DNA of 64,000 bases from Nocardia sputorum. Lineage in GTDB: Bacteria; Actinomycetota; Actinomycetes; Mycobacteriales; Mycobacteriaceae. The DNA lies in contig NZ_AP026978.1 in NCBI RefSeq assembly GCF_027924405.1, positions 1,054,001 to 1,118,000 of the forward strand, read 5' to 3'. Shown here piece by piece: positions 62,828-64,000 of the stretch. Position 1 is the stretch's first letter, and the number at the start of each line of letters is the position of its first letter. A program made the translations under genes and the position numbers. Under the pieces are notes generated by a model. The model made no database searches. It was given only the letters and a program-made list of their open reading frames with translations, and was not told the origin of the DNA.

Positions 62828-63703
62828 ATGGTCGGTAGCAAGTCGGACATCAGCCGGACGACGCTGCCGCGTCGCCAGTTGGGCCGCGCACTGCGCGACG
62901 CGCGTCAGGCCAACGGCTACACCCTCGAGCAGGTAGCCGAAGTCCTGGAGATCAGCCGATCGTCACTCGGACGGCTGGAGTTGGGGCAGAACGAGAAGGT
63001 CAAGGTTCGCGACATCGAGTTCATCTGCCAGTACTACGGGCTACCGGAGGAGCGCACCGGGTACCTGAAATCGCTGGCCGAGCAGGCGCGGGTGAAACCG
63101 TGGTGGGAGGACTTCCGGGATCTGGTGCGGCCCGGGTTCAATACTTATGTTCAATTAGAGGCTGCGGCAACAGGATTGCACTTTTTCCAGACGCTCATCA
63201 TACCGGGTCTACTGCAGACTCCTGACTATGCCCGCAATGTGCGACCATCTGCGTCGATGGGCACATCCGAAGAGACCGACTGGGTAGTGGAACGGAGGAT
63301 ACGGCGATCAGCGATACTCACCCGCAAGCACAAACCGATGCAGGCCGAGTTCCTGGTGCATGAGTCCGCTCTGCGTACTGTTGTCGGTTCTACGCGAATC
63401 ATGTCTTCGCAATACCGTCATCTCGCTGACATGGGGACGCGGGAGAACGTCTCGATCCGCGTCGTCCCCTTCACTGCCGGATTCCCTGGAGGGGTGGCGG
63501 TACCGCCGTACATCATCATCGACTTCCCACCTAACGAGCCGTCTGTTGTCTACACGGAAGGTGCCATAGGGACAATGATTTTCGAGGAGGAAGACGATGT
63601 GAACCGCTTCCGGGTGATTCACGAAGCCGTCAAGGGCGCTGCATTGGAAGAGCAACGATCGAGAGACTTGCTCAGGAATATGGCAAGGAGATACGAACAA
63701 TGA
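62828..63703 (+). CDS. XRE regulator with DUF5753 domain (Scr1-like)
   Basis: A 291-residue HTH protein: HTH about residues 13-70 (QLGRALRDARQANGYTLEQV, then ISRSSLGRLELGQNEKVKV), followed by a long DUF5753 domain from KPWWEDFRDLVRPGFNTYV on, with FQTLIIPGLLQTPDYAR near 118. Such regulators control sporulation or secondary metabolism in streptomycetes and occur as pairs with DUF397 genes; they have also been read as toxin-antitoxin-like. ATG 62828. Its stop overlaps the DUF397 start (ATGA). AT content is higher near 63150-63700 than in the core genes. Confidence 0.88.
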   Translation: MVGSKSDISRTTLPRRQLGRALRDARQANGYTLEQVAEVLEISRSSLGRLELGQNEKVKVRDIEFICQYYGLPEERTGYLKSLAEQARVKPWWEDFRDLVRPGFNTYVQLEAAATGLHFFQTLIIPGLLQTPDYARNVRPSASMGTSEETDWVVERRIRRSAILTRKHKPMQAEFLVHESALRTVVGSTRIMSSQYRHLADMGTRENVSIRVVPFTAGFPGGVAVPPYIIIDFPPNEPSVVYTEGAIGTMIFEEEDDVNRFRVIHEAVKGAALEEQRSRDLLRNMARRYEQ

Positions 63704-63915
63704 TCATCGACCTATCCGGAGCGAAGTGGTTCAAGTCTGTCCACAGTGGTGAGGCCGATCAGTGCGTCGAAATCGCGTGGCTCGGGGCTGGTCACGTCGG
63801 TGTCCGTGATTCGAAGAACCCGGCCGGTCCGGCGTTGATCTTCACACCGGGTCAATGGAGCTCTTTCACCGCCTGCATTACGGCTGGTGCGTTCGATCCG
63901 CGTTCCGATCTGTGA
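63700..63915 (+). CDS. DUF397 small protein paired with the XRE regulator
   Basis: A 71-residue DUF397 protein: AKWFKSVHSGEADQCVEIAW, then GVRDSKNPAGPALIFTPGQW and AFDPRSDL. It overlaps the XRE stop by 4 nt and is the expected partner. DUF397 proteins are thought to bind their cognate regulator and alter its activity. Start ATG 63700. Confidence 0.92.
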   Translation: MIIDLSGAKWFKSVHSGEADQCVEIAWLGAGHVGVRDSKNPAGPALIFTPGQWSSFTACITAGAFDPRSDL

Positions 63916-63926
63916 CATCGCGACGA

Positions 63927-63966
63927 ACGGCCCGGGCTTCGGCTTCGCAGCCGTCGTCCGGGCCGT
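63927..63966 (+). terminator. Terminator hairpin after the DUF397 gene
   Basis: ACGGCCCGG (63927-63935) and CCGGGCCGT (63958-63966) form a perfect 9-bp stem with a 22-nt loop that itself holds a small stem. It is 12 nt after the DUF397 stop. Sequence to 64000 shows nothing further. Confidence 0.65.
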
Positions 63967-64000
63967 CGTTGTCTCGACTTCTGACGGGCTCACGCCGCGT

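Overview
The window is high-GC actinobacterial DNA, almost certainly a Nocardia or a close mycolic-acid-forming relative. Gene order and protein sequences follow the Mycobacterium tuberculosis block Rv3205c-Rv3252c nearly gene for gene: rubredoxins-TetR-ahcY-tmk-mtrA-mtrB-lpqB-comF-hpf, then secA1, rsgA-aroA, sigH-rshA-bL37-biotinyl protein-pdtaS-whiB1, rhlE, fasR and moeZ. This order is recalled from family knowledge, not from a database search.

Layout. (1) 1-2.4 kb: two rubredoxins and a TetR regulator of an alkane hydroxylation operon whose alkB probably lies just upstream, then a second free-standing alkB. (2) 2.5-11.2 kb: conserved core with ahcY, tmk, the MtrA-MtrB-LpqB envelope signalling operon, comF and hpf. 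(3) 11.2-14.1 kb: a four-gene XRE / EspR-like / ImmA-IrrE / DUF6545-type membrane protein operon. (4) 14.4-22.9 kb: a lipid region with a thiolase, bluB, two membrane acyl desaturases, their ferredoxin reductase and a WS/DGAT-like acyltransferase. (5) 23-31 kb: secA, rsgA, aroA, aldehyde dehydrogenase. (6) 31-38.6 kb: SRAP protein, a small secreted protein, YbaK, the SigH redox-stress pair, bL37, PdtaS, WhiB1, a lipid kinase. (7) 38.7-54.4 kb: nfi, a phosphatase, an F420-type nitroreductase, RhlE, FasR, a DUF3152 metalloprotease, MoeZ and others. (8) 54.6-64 kb: accessory end with a CHAP amidase, a stand-alone RNA polymerase beta subunit with a heavily altered rifampicin pocket (rpoB2), a chloramphenicol-type exporter, three uncharacterised genes and an XRE/DUF397 pair.

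How genes work together. AlkB with rubredoxins starts alkane oxidation; the thiolase, desaturases and acyltransferase handle the resulting acyl chains. Two promoter regions in the desaturase cluster carry GGTTAC-type direct repeats with an exact 15-bp period, which suggests a shared regulator. SigH has a near-consensus SigH/SigR promoter of its own, implying autoregulation. whiB1 has a CRP-type site upstream. rpoB2 and the exporter form a plausible antibiotic-tolerance pair.

The least expected signal is a roughly 157-bp intergenic repeat present three times (about 28.9, 32.4 and 53.4 kb) plus fragments. Each copy folds into a nested stem of 30-33 bp whose variable inner part changes while pairing is kept. 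All three copies lie downstream of a gene in the same orientation relative to that gene.
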